Source of the DNA: Acidobacteriota bacterium
Lineage (GTDB): Bacteria > Acidobacteriota > Polarisedimenticolia > Polarisedimenticolales > Polarisedimenticolaceae
Assembly (NCBI GenBank): GCA_029861955.1
Contig: JAOTYK010000018.1
Location: 20,194 to 84,193 of the forward strand
Direction: 5' to 3'
Length of the DNA stretch: 64,000 nt
Below are positions 44,671 to 53,512 of the stretch, piece by piece. Under the pieces are notes generated by a model that saw nothing but the letters and a program-made list of their open reading frames with translations, was not told the origin of the DNA and did no database searches. Position numbers and translations under genes: made by a program. Positions within the stretch are counted from its first letter, which is position 1. Each line of letters opens with the position of its first letter.

Positions 44671-47600
44671 ATGAAGCTGATGCGAACGGTGTTGTTCATC
44701 GCTGTCGCCGTTTTTGCAATCTCGGCGGTCTCCGCCCAGACAGGTGGTCTCATCATCAAGGTTGTCGATAGCGACGGTCCTCTTCCGACGGCGCGCGTGA
44801 CGATCACCAACGAGAATGGTTACGTCAAAGAATCGACGGTGACGACCAACAAGCAGGGCGTCGCCGAGTTCCCGGTGCTTCGAGCCGGCGGTGGCTATGT
44901 CATCGAGGTCAGTTTCCCCGGGATGGCAACGCAACGGTTGAGCGACCTGCGTATTCGCCTGAACGAACGCTCGCCCTATACCGTACAACTGCAGGCCGAG
45001 TACACCGAGACGCTGACGATCGTCGGCGAGGGTGACACGGTCGAGTTGGAGAAGACCCAGACGTCGACCAAGTTCTCGGACGACTTCATTCAGGATCTTC
45101 CGGTCGCCGGTCGCTTCTATCAAAACGTCTTGACCCTGGCGCCCGGCGTGCAGGATTCCGATGGCGACGGCAACCCCAATGTCCACGGTTCTCGTGACCG
45201 CGATTTCAAGGCCGTCGTCAGCGGCGTCAGTAACGTGGATCCGTTGACCGGACAGTTCGGCAGCCAGGTCAACCCGAACTCCATCGAGGAGATGGAAGTC
45301 ATCACCGCCGGTGCCGGTGTCGAGTACTCCCGCGCACAAGGTGGCTTCGCCAACATTATTGAGAAGCAAGGCAGCAACAATTTCGAGGGCGTCTTCGAGT
45401 TCTTCTACCGATCCAGCAAGCTGGATGGGGATGGAGCCGGTGACAACAACAACGTCACCGACCCCAATTTCGACTGGTTCCAGCCTTCCGTCCAGGTTTC
45501 CGGCCCGATCCTCAAGGACAAGCTGTGGTATCGGCTCTCTCACGAGTTGATCGATCAAGAGATTCCCGTAAACGTGATCGGGGGTATCGAGACGATCACC
45601 GTGGATCAGGGGATCCACAGCGACCAGCTCACCTGGCAGGCCTCGCCGCGAAACAAACTGACGTTTACGCTGCGATCGGACCCGCAAGAGATCAACAACC
45701 TGGGTGTCAACTCCAGGACCCCGGCCGAGGCCGCCCGTCGCACGGAGCGCAGCGGCAGCACCTATCAGATGGGTTGGCAGGCACCGGTCTCTCCGAAGAT
45801 CTTTGTCGACAGTCGAGCGGCCTGGTTCGATCTCGAGACCGGTGTCTTCCCGACGGTCGCCGGACAGGCGAACGATTGCGTGACCGGCTTCGAGTTCCTG
45901 GAAGGTGCCCAGTGTTTCAACGCGGTCAACAGTGAACGCACCGGATCGTTCTTCCAGACCTGGGATGACAATCGTCAGCGACTGACGATCGGTTCGCAGG
46001 CCACGATCTTCGGCGGAAACTTCTGGGGCATGAGCCATGAGTTCCGTCTCGGCTTCGAGGTCGAGAACGAGCGGTATTTCCGTTTCCTCGAGCGACGACC
46101 CAACCTGACCACCTTCGTCCTCAGCAACATGGATAACCAGGACATGGGCGGCGACACCGAGCTGACGTTGGTCCCCCTCGTGGCGGCAACCCTCGCGATC
46201 CCGCAAACGGCGGACGTTCGCGCCACGGGAACCAACTGGGGCGCCTTCTTCCGCGATCAGTTCAAGCCGATCCCGAATCTATCGATCACCCTTGGGGTCC
46301 GCATCGACCGCGAGGAGATCACCGCCAACGGTTTCACCCCCATCGACGCCGAAAACGAAGCCGCACTCATCCGCTCGATCGCCGATGCGGGCGGCTCGAT
46401 CAGTATTCCGATGGCGGAGACCTTTACGGGTTACGAGTCGCTCGACGATTTCGCTCGGGGACTTCAGTCGGTCCTGAACCTACGCCTGGATGAGATCAAC
46501 AGCCGAATGGCCTTGCTCTATCAGCAGCAGGGCGACTGGGAGAAGACCCGTCGGGCAGAGAACATCGCGTTGACCAATACCAACATCGCGCCGCGTATCT
46601 CGGTCTCGTGGGATCCGTGGAACAACGGCAAGACCAAGTTCGTGGGCACCGCCGGTCGGTTCTACGACAAGCTGTTCCTCAACATCCCGCTGATCGAACT
46701 CGAGCCGGTGACTACCAGCCTGGTCTACGACGCGACGATCGACAACGAGGACAAGTTCCTCGTCGACGGTCTCCGTAGCTCGGTCGGTACGACGATCAAC
46801 GTCAGCGCCGTGGATCGCAATCTGGGAACGCCCTACCAGGATGAGTTCACCTTCGCGTTCGAGCGCGAGTTGTGGGCCGAGACCTCGATCTCCGTGACCT
46901 ACGTCAATCGAGCATTCAAAGACCAACTCCAGGACATCGACGTCAACCACGTTCCGGGGGACTACGGTCGCTGTCGTCAGCCATCCTTGCTGGACAATCG
47001 CACCGTGCAGCCGCTGACGGCTCTCGAGGCCGAGGCTCTGGGTCTGGACCCCGCGCTGGCTCCCGGCGATGGGATTCTCGACGATTGTGCGGGAGAGATC
47101 TTCTTCTCCAACAATTCCGATGACGACGATCCGGTCGAAACCGACGACCCGCTCTCCGAGACGACCCGTCTTGAGCGGCCCGACGGTATCCCGGATCTCT
47201 ATCTGCAGAACCCGGGCTGGGGCGACATCTACGTCGTCGGCAATTTCAACAGCATCGACTATGACGGTGTCGTCCTCGCACTGACGCGCCGGCAATACAA
47301 GAGCTGGGAGATGCAGGCGTCCTACACCTACTCCCGTGCCCGTGGGGACGGCGAGGACTTCCAGCAGCTGCTGGGCGATGACCGTTCGCTCCTTCGGGAC
47401 GAGAGCGGGTATCAGTCCTACGATCAGCGTCACGTCGTCAAACTCAATGCGACGACGATCACCCCGTGGAACTTCCGTCTCGGTGGTGCCATCAGCTGGG
47501 AGTCGGGCTTGCCGTACTCGTTGCTCTCGCAGCAGCTGTCCTTCGATCAGGTCCCTCCGCAGTATGCCGGAATCGGCACGGCGAACGCCGCGCGGACCCG

Positions 47601-47841
47601 GCAACGCTATCTCACCGGTCAGCGGAACGACCAGCGTAACGAGGGTTTCTGGAACGTCGATGCCAAGTTCACGAAGGAAATGCAGTTGGCCCGCGGCGTC
47701 AACATGCAGGTCTCCGCAGAGGTCTTCAACCTCCTGAACGACGACACCCTTGAAGTCAACTTCGCTCAGATCAACGGAAATAACATCGCCACCCAGCGAT
47801 TTGGCCGCCAGTGGCAGGTCGGGATCCGAATGTCCTTCTGA
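44671..47841 (+). CDS. TonB-dependent receptor, Oar-like
   Basis: 1056 residues. A signal peptide ends VSAQ (about 1-22). A carboxypeptidase-regulatory-like domain (about 24-110) precedes the plug, which contains DLPVAGRFYQNVLTLAPGVQ and IEEMEVITAGAGVEYSRAQGG. The long beta-barrel runs to the end, which reads QVGIRMSF with a terminal Phe. It imports an unknown substrate across the outer membrane using TonB energy; Oar-like receptors of this layout are often involved in peptide or protein handling. ATG 44671 has AGGAGGG seven bases upstream. A terminator follows directly. Confidence 0.9.
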   Translation: MKLMRTVLFIAVAVFAISAVSAQTGGLIIKVVDSDGPLPTARVTITNENGYVKESTVTTNKQGVAEFPVLRAGGGYVIEVSFPGMATQRLSDLRIRLNERSPYTVQLQAEYTETLTIVGEGDTVELEKTQTSTKFSDDFIQDLPVAGRFYQNVLTLAPGVQDSDGDGNPNVHGSRDRDFKAVVSGVSNVDPLTGQFGSQVNPNSIEEMEVITAGAGVEYSRAQGGFANIIEKQGSNNFEGVFEFFYRSSKLDGDGAGDNNNVTDPNFDWFQPSVQVSGPILKDKLWYRLSHELIDQEIPVNVIGGIETITVDQGIHSDQLTWQASPRNKLTFTLRSDPQEINNLGVNSRTPAEAARRTERSGSTYQMGWQAPVSPKIFVDSRAAWFDLETGVFPTVAGQANDCVTGFEFLEGAQCFNAVNSERTGSFFQTWDDNRQRLTIGSQATIFGGNFWGMSHEFRLGFEVENERYFRFLERRPNLTTFVLSNMDNQDMGGDTELTLVPLVAATLAIPQTADVRATGTNWGAFFRDQFKPIPNLSITLGVRIDREEITANGFTPIDAENEAALIRSIADAGGSISIPMAETFTGYESLDDFARGLQSVLNLRLDEINSRMALLYQQQGDWEKTRRAENIALTNTNIAPRISVSWDPWNNGKTKFVGTAGRFYDKLFLNIPLIELEPVTTSLVYDATIDNEDKFLVDGLRSSVGTTINVSAVDRNLGTPYQDEFTFAFERELWAETSISVTYVNRAFKDQLQDIDVNHVPGDYGRCRQPSLLDNRTVQPLTALEAEALGLDPALAPGDGILDDCAGEIFFSNNSDDDDPVETDDPLSETTRLERPDGIPDLYLQNPGWGDIYVVGNFNSIDYDGVVLALTRRQYKSWEMQASYTYSRARGDGEDFQQLLGDDRSLLRDESGYQSYDQRHVVKLNATTITPWNFRLGGAISWESGLPYSLLSQQLSFDQVPPQYAGIGTANAARTRQRYLTGQRNDQRNEGFWNVDAKFTKEMQLARGVNMQVSAEVFNLLNDDTLEVNFAQINGNNIATQRFGRQWQVGIRMSF

Positions 47842-47865
47842 TCTCGCTGCGATCGATTGGTTTCG

Positions 47866-47899
47866 AAGGGCCGCTCCTCAGGGGGTGGCCCTTTTCTTT
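47866..47899 (+). terminator. Rho-independent terminator after the TonB receptor gene
   Basis: Stem AAGGGCC (47866-47872) pairs with GGCCCTT (47887-47893) across a 14-base loop, and a T-rich tract (47892-47899) follows. Confidence 0.8.
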
Positions 47900-47911
47900 G
47901 AGCGCAGGTCG

Positions 47912-47940
47912 TTGATGCACCCCGCAACGCTGGCTACAAT
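47912..47940 (+). promoter_or_regulatory. Promoter of cysS
   Basis: TTGATG (47912-47917), 17 bp, TACAAT (47935-47940), only 12 bases after the terminator. The start near 47947 gives a leader of about 18 nt. Confidence 0.65.
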
Positions 47941-47964
47941 GCCTCGCCACCGGGAGATCGCACC

Positions 47965-49368
47965 GTGAATCGTCTACCGCATCCGATCCGTCTGTACAAC
48001 ACCATGACCCGCAAGGTCGAACCGCTCGTGCCCCTGGAGTCCGGTCACATCAGGATGTACACCTGTGGGCCGACGGTCTATGACTTCGCACACATCGGCA
48101 ACTTCCGTGCGTACGTGTGGGAGGATCTGCTGAGGCGGTCTCTGAAGTACCTCGGCTTCCGCGTCACCCAGGTGATGAACATCACGGATATCGAGGACAA
48201 GATCATCGCGAAGATGATGGCGGAGAATCTGACTCTGGATGACGCGACCGCCCCGTACATCGCGGCGTTCTTCGAGGATCTCGACACGCTGGGGATCGAA
48301 CGGGCCGAAGCCTACCCGCGGGCGACCGATCACATACCGGAGATGATCGCCATCGCGGAGCAGCTGAAGGCCAAGGGTCTTACATACGAGAGTCAGGGGT
48401 CGCTTTACTTCAAGATCGAGAAGTTCGAAGCCTACGGAAAACTATCCAACCTCGAAAACCGAACCGTCATGAGCGGCGCCCGGGTCGACAACGACGAGTA
48501 CGAGAAGGATGACGCCCGGGATTTCGTCCTGTGGAAGGCCTATCGGGAGGGGGAGCCCAGTTGGGATAGCCCGTTCGGGAAGGGGCGTCCCGGGTGGCAC
48601 CTGGAGTGCTCCGCGATGAGCATCAAGCTGTTGGGTGAATCGTTCGATCTTCATACGGGTGGTGTCGACAACATCTTCCCGCATCACGAGAACGAGATCG
48701 CCCAGAGCGAGGGCGCAACCGGGAAGCCATTCGTTCGCCACTGGGTCCATGCGGCCCACCTGATGGTCGACGGCCAGAAGATGTCGAAGTCCAAGGGGAA
48801 CTTCTACACGCTCCGGGATCTCCTTACGAAGGGAGCCGATCCGCGTGCCATCCGACTTCTGCTGCTGTCGACCCACTATCGTTCTTCGGTGAACTTCACG
48901 ATGGACGCCCTGGCCAAGGCGACGGCGGAGGTTCAACGGATCGACGATCTCCGTGCGCGTCTGCATCACGAACCGGCAGCCGATGGACGGAACGAGACGT
49001 TCGATGCACTGTGCGACACCGAACGTTCGGCCTTCGCGGATGGATTGGCGGATGACCTGAATATCAGCAGCGCGGTCGGTGCGTTATTTCGCCTGATCCG
49101 CGAGGCCCACGTCGCGATGGATCGGGGCGAGCTTCCGGTGGAGAGTCGTCGTCACCTCCTTCTCGCCATGGACGGCTTCGACACGGTCCTGGCCCTCAAG
49201 GAAGAGACCGAGGCGGTCTCTGAGGATGTCGAGGATCTGATCCGGCAGCGGGAGGAGGCGCGGGCGCGTAAGGACTTCGCCGAGTCGGATCGTATCCGCG
49301 ATCTACTGGCCGCAGACGGGATCGTGCTCGAAGACACACCTCAGGGAACCCTCTGGAAACGCCGCTAG
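47965..49368 (+). CDS. cysS: Cysteinyl-tRNA synthetase
   Basis: Charges tRNA-Cys. 467 residues, standard length. C34 in YTCGPTVYD and the later CSAMS, with His and Glu in GGVDNIFPHHENE, form the substrate-discriminating zinc site. HIGN is at 43-46 and KMSKS at 272-276, followed by the usual GNFYTLRDL. The C-terminal helical domain has REEARARKDFAESDRIRDLL. GTG 47965 lies nine bases after GGGAG. Confidence 0.96.
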   Translation: MNRLPHPIRLYNTMTRKVEPLVPLESGHIRMYTCGPTVYDFAHIGNFRAYVWEDLLRRSLKYLGFRVTQVMNITDIEDKIIAKMMAENLTLDDATAPYIAAFFEDLDTLGIERAEAYPRATDHIPEMIAIAEQLKAKGLTYESQGSLYFKIEKFEAYGKLSNLENRTVMSGARVDNDEYEKDDARDFVLWKAYREGEPSWDSPFGKGRPGWHLECSAMSIKLLGESFDLHTGGVDNIFPHHENEIAQSEGATGKPFVRHWVHAAHLMVDGQKMSKSKGNFYTLRDLLTKGADPRAIRLLLLSTHYRSSVNFTMDALAKATAEVQRIDDLRARLHHEPAADGRNETFDALCDTERSAFADGLADDLNISSAVGALFRLIREAHVAMDRGELPVESRRHLLLAMDGFDTVLALKEETEAVSEDVEDLIRQREEARARKDFAESDRIRDLLAADGIVLEDTPQGTLWKRR

Positions 49369-49440
49369 CCGTTTCTCATCGGATACCGTCGTGCGACGGA
49401 AAGCCGCATCGCCCTGAGCCGCTCGGATTAGCCTAAACGA

Positions 49441-49836
49441 ATGGACAGTCGTCGTCGGACCGGTCAGATGGGTGAGGAGCTGGCCGCTCGGCAGCTCCGC
49501 TCCTGGGGATACCGTGTTCTCGAACATGGCTGGCGTTGCCGACTGGGGGAGATCGATCTTATCGCGCTGGACGGTCCGATCGTCGTCATCGTCGAGGTCA
49601 AGACGCGACGCGGGGTCGGCTACGGGCAGCCTGGAGAGGCCGTGGGTCCCTCCAAACAGCGACGGCTAGCCCGGCTTGCCACGGCCTACCTGGCCGCCCG
49701 TGGTTGGCTTGAGCGACCCTGTCGGTTCGACGTCGTCGAGGTCCTCTGGCCTCCCGATTCCGCTCCCGTGGTCGATCACACGCTCGACGCATTCCGTCCC
49801 GAAGGCGGTCGTTCGCAACGGAGGGGCCGATGTTGA
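49441..49836 (+). CDS. YraN/UPF0102 nuclease-fold protein
   Basis: 131 residues. GEIDLIA (E37, D39) and VIVEVKTR (E52, K54) form the restriction-endonuclease-like core of the UPF0102 family, following the RTGQMGEELAARQLRSWGYRVL start. The biochemical role is not settled for the family. Its stop codon overlaps the tRNA-Gly promoter. Confidence 0.88.
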   Translation: MDSRRRTGQMGEELAARQLRSWGYRVLEHGWRCRLGEIDLIALDGPIVVIVEVKTRRGVGYGQPGEAVGPSKQRRLARLATAYLAARGWLERPCRFDVVEVLWPPDSAPVVDHTLDAFRPEGGRSQRRGRC

Positions 49837-49861
49837 CGGGTTCCCGGGATTGCGGTACTTT
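49833..49861 (+). promoter_or_regulatory. Promoter of tRNA-Gly
   Basis: TTGACG (49833-49838), 17 bp, TACTTT (49856-49861). The -35 overlaps the yraN stop codon. The predicted start near 49868 coincides with the first base of the inverted repeat. Confidence 0.6.
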
Positions 49862-49867
49862 GCCGTG

Positions 49868-49896
49868 GATTTTGGCCGGAGCAGACGGCCAAAATC
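49868..49896 (+). repeat. Perfect 11-bp inverted repeat in the tRNA-Gly leader
   Basis: GATTTTGGCCG, a 7-base loop GAGCAGA, then CGGCCAAAATC. It sits between the predicted transcription start and the tRNA 5' end (49904). There is no T-tract after it, so it is not an ordinary terminator. Confidence 0.75.
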
Positions 49897-49903
49897 AAGA
49901 CCC

Positions 49904-49979
<76 letters not shown>

Positions 49980-50087
49980 GTCTCACCCCAACCAGAATCG
50001 TCGGACGATTGCCACGCCGGGTGGCCAGGGGCCATCTGCGGTCGTAGAATCATTGGGTTCCGTCGGTAACGAAGAGGTAGTGACGTC

Positions 50088-50654
50088 ATGAGAGTTGTGG
50101 GGCCGAGAGTGATTTCGCGCGTACTGGGTTTCGCAGTCCTGGCTTTTGCCCTGGCATCGCCGGTCGCGATGGCCCAGAAAGAGCGTAAGGGCCTGGCGTT
50201 GGCACCGGGTCAGACGGCTCCCGAGCTTCGGGGGCGAACCCACGACGACGTCTATGTCATGGTGGACTACGCGACCCAGGAGCTGACCATCGTGAACTTC
50301 TGGGCCCCCTGGTGCGAGCCCTGCAAGGCGGAGATGCCTGCGTTGCAGTCGCTGGTCGACAAGCACGACCAGTTGCAGGTGATCGGTGTCTTGCAGGACC
50401 AGCCGCAGCCGGAGGATCTCGCCGTCTTTCTGGAAGATCTCGAGGTGCTCTACGCGAACATCTATCCGTGGCCCAGGGCCTACAAGCAGTGGGGCGAAAT
50501 ACGGATCCTGCCGACCAGCTTCCTGATCGATAAGCAGGGCAAGATCCTGCGGCGCTACATCGGCTCCTCGGAGAAGCAGGTCGTCGGGCTTAAGTTCGAC
50601 ATCGATTCCTACCTGGCTGGTGGCGGCCTCGGACCCTACATCTACCCCGAGTGA
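50088..50654 (+). CDS. TlpA/ResA-like exported thioredoxin-fold protein
   Basis: 188 residues. A signal peptide spans about 1-29 (ends VAMAQ). The redox motif W75-C76-E-P-C79 lies in NFWAPWCEPC, and a cis-Pro-like ILPTSFLID follows. This suggests a periplasmic thiol-disulfide reductase of the kind that serves cytochrome c maturation or other clients; none is encoded nearby. Its last 13 bases overlap the convergent lipA gene end. Confidence 0.88.
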   Translation: MRVVGPRVISRVLGFAVLAFALASPVAMAQKERKGLALAPGQTAPELRGRTHDDVYVMVDYATQELTIVNFWAPWCEPCKAEMPALQSLVDKHDQLQVIGVLQDQPQPEDLAVFLEDLEVLYANIYPWPRAYKQWGEIRILPTSFLIDKQGKILRRYIGSSEKQVVGLKFDIDSYLAGGGLGPYIYPE

Positions 50655-51538
50655 CTCGAGATCACGGGAAGCGCCGGATGGTGTTGCTCGGCGTGGTAGG
50701 ACGATCGGACCAGCGGACCGGCTTCTACGTGTAGGAAGCCCATGGCTTTCCCCGCATCGGCGAACCGCCGGAAGTGATCCGGCGAAACGAAGCGTGTGAC
50801 AGGCATATGGTCCCGGGTGGGTTGCAGGTACTGTCCCATCGCCATCACCTCGACGCCCGCCTCTCGTAGCGTGGCCATCACGTCGAGCACCTCGTCATCG
50901 GTCTCGCCCAGCCCCAGCATCATGCTGGACTTGATTCGCATCGTGAGCCCGCGGGCGTCCCGCTCACGGGCGGACGCCTCCAGGAGGGCGACCGAGCCGA
51001 GGAACTTAGAGCCGGGTCGTGCGGTCTTGTAGAGTCGTGGAACCGTCTCGATATTGTGCGAGAACACGTCCGGTGGGGCCTGAAGGACGATGTCCAACGC
51101 ATCGACGCGCCCCTTGAAGTCCGGCGTCAAGAGCTCGACCGCGCAACCTGCGGCGTGACTCCTGATCGCATTAGTTACGTCGCGGAAATGCGCCGCACCG
51201 CCGTCCGGCAGGTCATCGCGATCGACACTGGTGATGACCGCATGACGGATACCGAGACGAGCGATGGCCTCGCCGACCCGACGCGGTTCGTCCTTGTCGA
51301 CACCGGGGTCGGGTCGTCCGCTGTGTACGCTGCAGAATCCACAGCGTCGCGTACAGGTCTCGCCGAGGATCATGAAGGTCGCGGTCCCCGCATTCCAACA
51401 CTCGTAGATGTTGGGGCAGCGGGCCTCGGTGCAGACCGTGTTGAGTTTCAACTCATCGACGAGTTTCCGAAGTCGACGGAAATTCGGATCGGTCCGTAGA
51501 CGAACTTTCAACCATTCGGGGCGACGTTGCTTCTCCAT
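50642..51538 (-). CDS. lipA: Lipoyl synthase
   Basis: Radical-SAM enzyme inserting two sulfurs into octanoyl chains on lipoyl domains. 298 residues. The auxiliary [4Fe-4S] cluster has C36-x4-C41-x5-C47; the radical-SAM cluster has C62-x3-C66-x2-C69. The C-terminal RSSYHA carries the conserved Ser ligand. It follows lipB and lies downstream of lpd and the E2 acyltransferase, whose lipoyl domain is a natural substrate. The ATG 51538 overlaps the lipB stop region by one base. Confidence 0.96.
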   Translation of the reverse strand: MEKQRRPEWLKVRLRTDPNFRRLRKLVDELKLNTVCTEARCPNIYECWNAGTATFMILGETCTRRCGFCSVHSGRPDPGVDKDEPRRVGEAIARLGIRHAVITSVDRDDLPDGGAAHFRDVTNAIRSHAAGCAVELLTPDFKGRVDALDIVLQAPPDVFSHNIETVPRLYKTARPGSKFLGSVALLEASARERDARGLTMRIKSSMMLGLGETDDEVLDVMATLREAGVEVMAMGQYLQPTRDHMPVTRFVSPDHFRRFADAGKAMGFLHVEAGPLVRSSYHAEQHHPALPVISSHSG

Positions 51539-52179
51539 CAGGGAGTCTCGTCGGCGTATAGCGGCTGAAGATCCATCACGTCGGAAAGATGGCGTCCGAT
51601 GACCCGGCCCACCGACTCCAGCGACAGACGACGTCCCAGGAGCCGCTCCAGCGAGGTGACGCCGCGGTCACTGATGCCGCAGGGGACGATCGTGTCGAAC
51701 CCCGTCAGGTCGGTCGTCACGTTGAACGCGAAGCCATGAGACGTGATCCAGCCGGACGACAGGCGTACACCGATCGCCGCGAGTTTTGCGTTGCCGACCC
51801 AGATTCCGGTCAACCCCTTGACCCTTGAGGCCTCGATCCCGAACTCTGCCGCGGTCCGGATCAGTCCCTCTTCGAGGTCCCGTAGATAGCGATGCGCATC
51901 GCGTCGATCCTCCGGGAGCGCGAGGATCGGATAGCCCACCAACTGTCCGGGTCCGTGGTACGTGATGTCTCCGCCACGTCCGGTCTCGTGGTATTCGATC
52001 CCGCGACGTTCGAGCTCCTCGGCCGACGCGCGCAGATGCCGATCGTCAGCGCCGCGTCCCACGGTAATAACCGGCGGATGCTCGAGGAGCAGCAGGCTAT
52101 CCCTGCCGCCCCCACGACGGACACTCTGGACCTGTTGTTCCTGAAGGGCCAGACCGTCGTCGTACGAAACCCGCCCCAG
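51538..52179 (-). CDS. lipB: Octanoyltransferase; no canonical start codon
   Basis: Moves octanoate from acyl-ACP to lipoyl domains. From the conserved LGRVSYDDGLALQ onward, LLLEHPPVITVGRGA, GRGGDITYHGPGQLVGYP, the Lys in VGNAKLAAIGV and the Cys in VPCGISDRGVTSL are all present and in frame. However, no ATG, GTG or TTG occurs in this frame between the E2 stop (52227-52229) and GTG 52062, and GTG 52062 would drop about 45 conserved residues. I place the start at CTG 52179, which has GGGAG nine bases upstream; ATC 52215 or 52188, or a -1 frameshift out of the E2 gene, are alternatives. Confidence 0.85.
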   Translation of the reverse strand: MGRVSYDDGLALQEQQVQSVRRGGGRDSLLLLEHPPVITVGRGADDRHLRASAEELERRGIEYHETGRGGDITYHGPGQLVGYPILALPEDRRDAHRYLRDLEEGLIRTAAEFGIEASRVKGLTGIWVGNAKLAAIGVRLSSGWITSHGFAFNVTTDLTGFDTIVPCGISDRGVTSLERLLGRRLSLESVGRVIGRHLSDVMDLQPLYADETP

Positions 52180-52226
52180 CCAACGGATCTCCCAGGAGCG
52201 TCGGCCGGCGGCGATCTCTTGCTCGT

Positions 52227-53492
52227 CTAGAGCAGCGATGCGTCGAACTCCTGCAGGCCCCGTTTGATCTGGGCCAGGAACTGGTCGGCAACGGCCCCGT
52301 CGACCACACGGTGGTCGTAGGACAGGGCCATGTAGACCATCGAACGGATCGCAATCGCGTCATCGATGACCACCGGACGCTTCTCGATGCCGCCGATGCC
52401 GAGGATCGCAACCTGAGGCTGGCTGATGATCGGTAGACCGTACAGGCCCCCGAACTGGCCGGGATTGGTAATCGTGAACGTTCCGCCCTGGACCTCATCC
52501 GGGTTCAGCTTCTTCGTTCGAGCACGATCTGCAAGGTCGAACACGCGCTTCGCGATGCCCGCGATGGAGAGGTCGTCGGCGTTTCGGATCACCGGAACGA
52601 TCAGGCCGCCCTCGAGTGCCACGGCGATGCCGATGTTGAGATCCTTCTTGTAGACGATGGTGTCGCCCTCGACCGACGAGTTGACGATCGGCCAGTCTCG
52701 GAGTGCGTCACTGACCGCCTTGATGATGAAAGGCATGTAGGTCAGGTTGACGCCGTGACGGTCGCGAAACGCCGCTTTGTGTTGGGCTCGGATCTTCCCG
52801 ATGTTAGTGAGATCGACTTCGAACACAGAGTTGACGTGTGCCGAGGTGCGACGCGACTCGATCATGTGCTCGGCGATCTTCTTGCGCATCATCGTCATCG
52901 GTTCGCGGGTCTCGCGACTTCCAGCGGCAAAGACCGGCGCAGGAGGGGCGAGAGGTGCGGGGGACGCCGCCGCCGCGGGGGCCGCGGCACCGGACGCGAT
53001 GAACGCCTGGATATCTTTCTTGGTCACTCGGCCACCGGCACCGGTGCCGGCGAGAGTGGTCGGGTCGATCCCGTGCTCAGCGGCGATCCGGCGGACCACC
53101 GGCGAGACGAAGACTCCGGCGACGGGCGCCGCAGCAGGAGCGACTGGAGCCGGTGGGGTCGGTGCGGCGGCAGCCAGTGCGGCCGTGGGAGCCGGTGCCT
53201 CGGCTACGGCGGCCGGCTCTGCCGTCGACGCCGGGGCACTCGCGGCGGCGCTTGCATCGGTCTCGATGAACGCAACGACATCGTTTACCGGCACCGTTTC
53301 GCCTTCCTGGTTCTTGATCTCGACCAGCGTTCCGGCCGATGGCGCCGGGATCTCTGCATCCACCTTGTCCGTCGAGATCTCGAAGATCGGCTCGTCGCGT
53401 TCGACGGTGTCTCCGACCTGCTTGATCCAGCGGGTGATGGTGCCCTCGGCGATCGACTCGCCCATCTGCGGCATGATTACGTCTACACGCAT
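52227..53492 (-). CDS. Dihydrolipoyllysine acyltransferase (E2 of a 2-oxoacid dehydrogenase)
   Basis: 421 residues. N-terminal lipoyl domain with lipoylated K43 (STDKVDAEIP), an Ala/Pro-rich flexible linker (about 80-125), a peripheral-subunit-binding domain (about 128-165: VSPVVRRIAAEHGID), a second linker and the catalytic domain ending SYDHRVVDGA (His and Asp of the active site). It follows lpd on the same strand by 20 bases. Whether it serves 2-oxoglutarate (SucB) or branched-chain 2-oxoacids cannot be told without the E1 gene, which is absent here. Confidence 0.92.
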   Translation of the reverse strand: MRVDVIMPQMGESIAEGTITRWIKQVGDTVERDEPIFEISTDKVDAEIPAPSAGTLVEIKNQEGETVPVNDVVAFIETDASAAASAPASTAEPAAVAEAPAPTAALAAAAPTPPAPVAPAAAPVAGVFVSPVVRRIAAEHGIDPTTLAGTGAGGRVTKKDIQAFIASGAAAPAAAASPAPLAPPAPVFAAGSRETREPMTMMRKKIAEHMIESRRTSAHVNSVFEVDLTNIGKIRAQHKAAFRDRHGVNLTYMPFIIKAVSDALRDWPIVNSSVEGDTIVYKKDLNIGIAVALEGGLIVPVIRNADDLSIAGIAKRVFDLADRARTKKLNPDEVQGGTFTITNPGQFGGLYGLPIISQPQVAILGIGGIEKRPVVIDDAIAIRSMVYMALSYDHRVVDGAVADQFLAQIKRGLQEFDASLL

Positions 53493-53512
53493 CGTGGATT
53501 CTCCTGGTCTGA

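Noticed and set aside
44461..46206. 581-codon minus-strand frame opposite the TonB receptor
   Set aside because: Antisense shadow; no start signal and no recognisable domain.
49868..49896. The inverted repeat considered as the yraN terminator
   Set aside because: It is followed by CAAGACCC rather than a T-tract on the plus strand, and lies downstream of the tRNA promoter.
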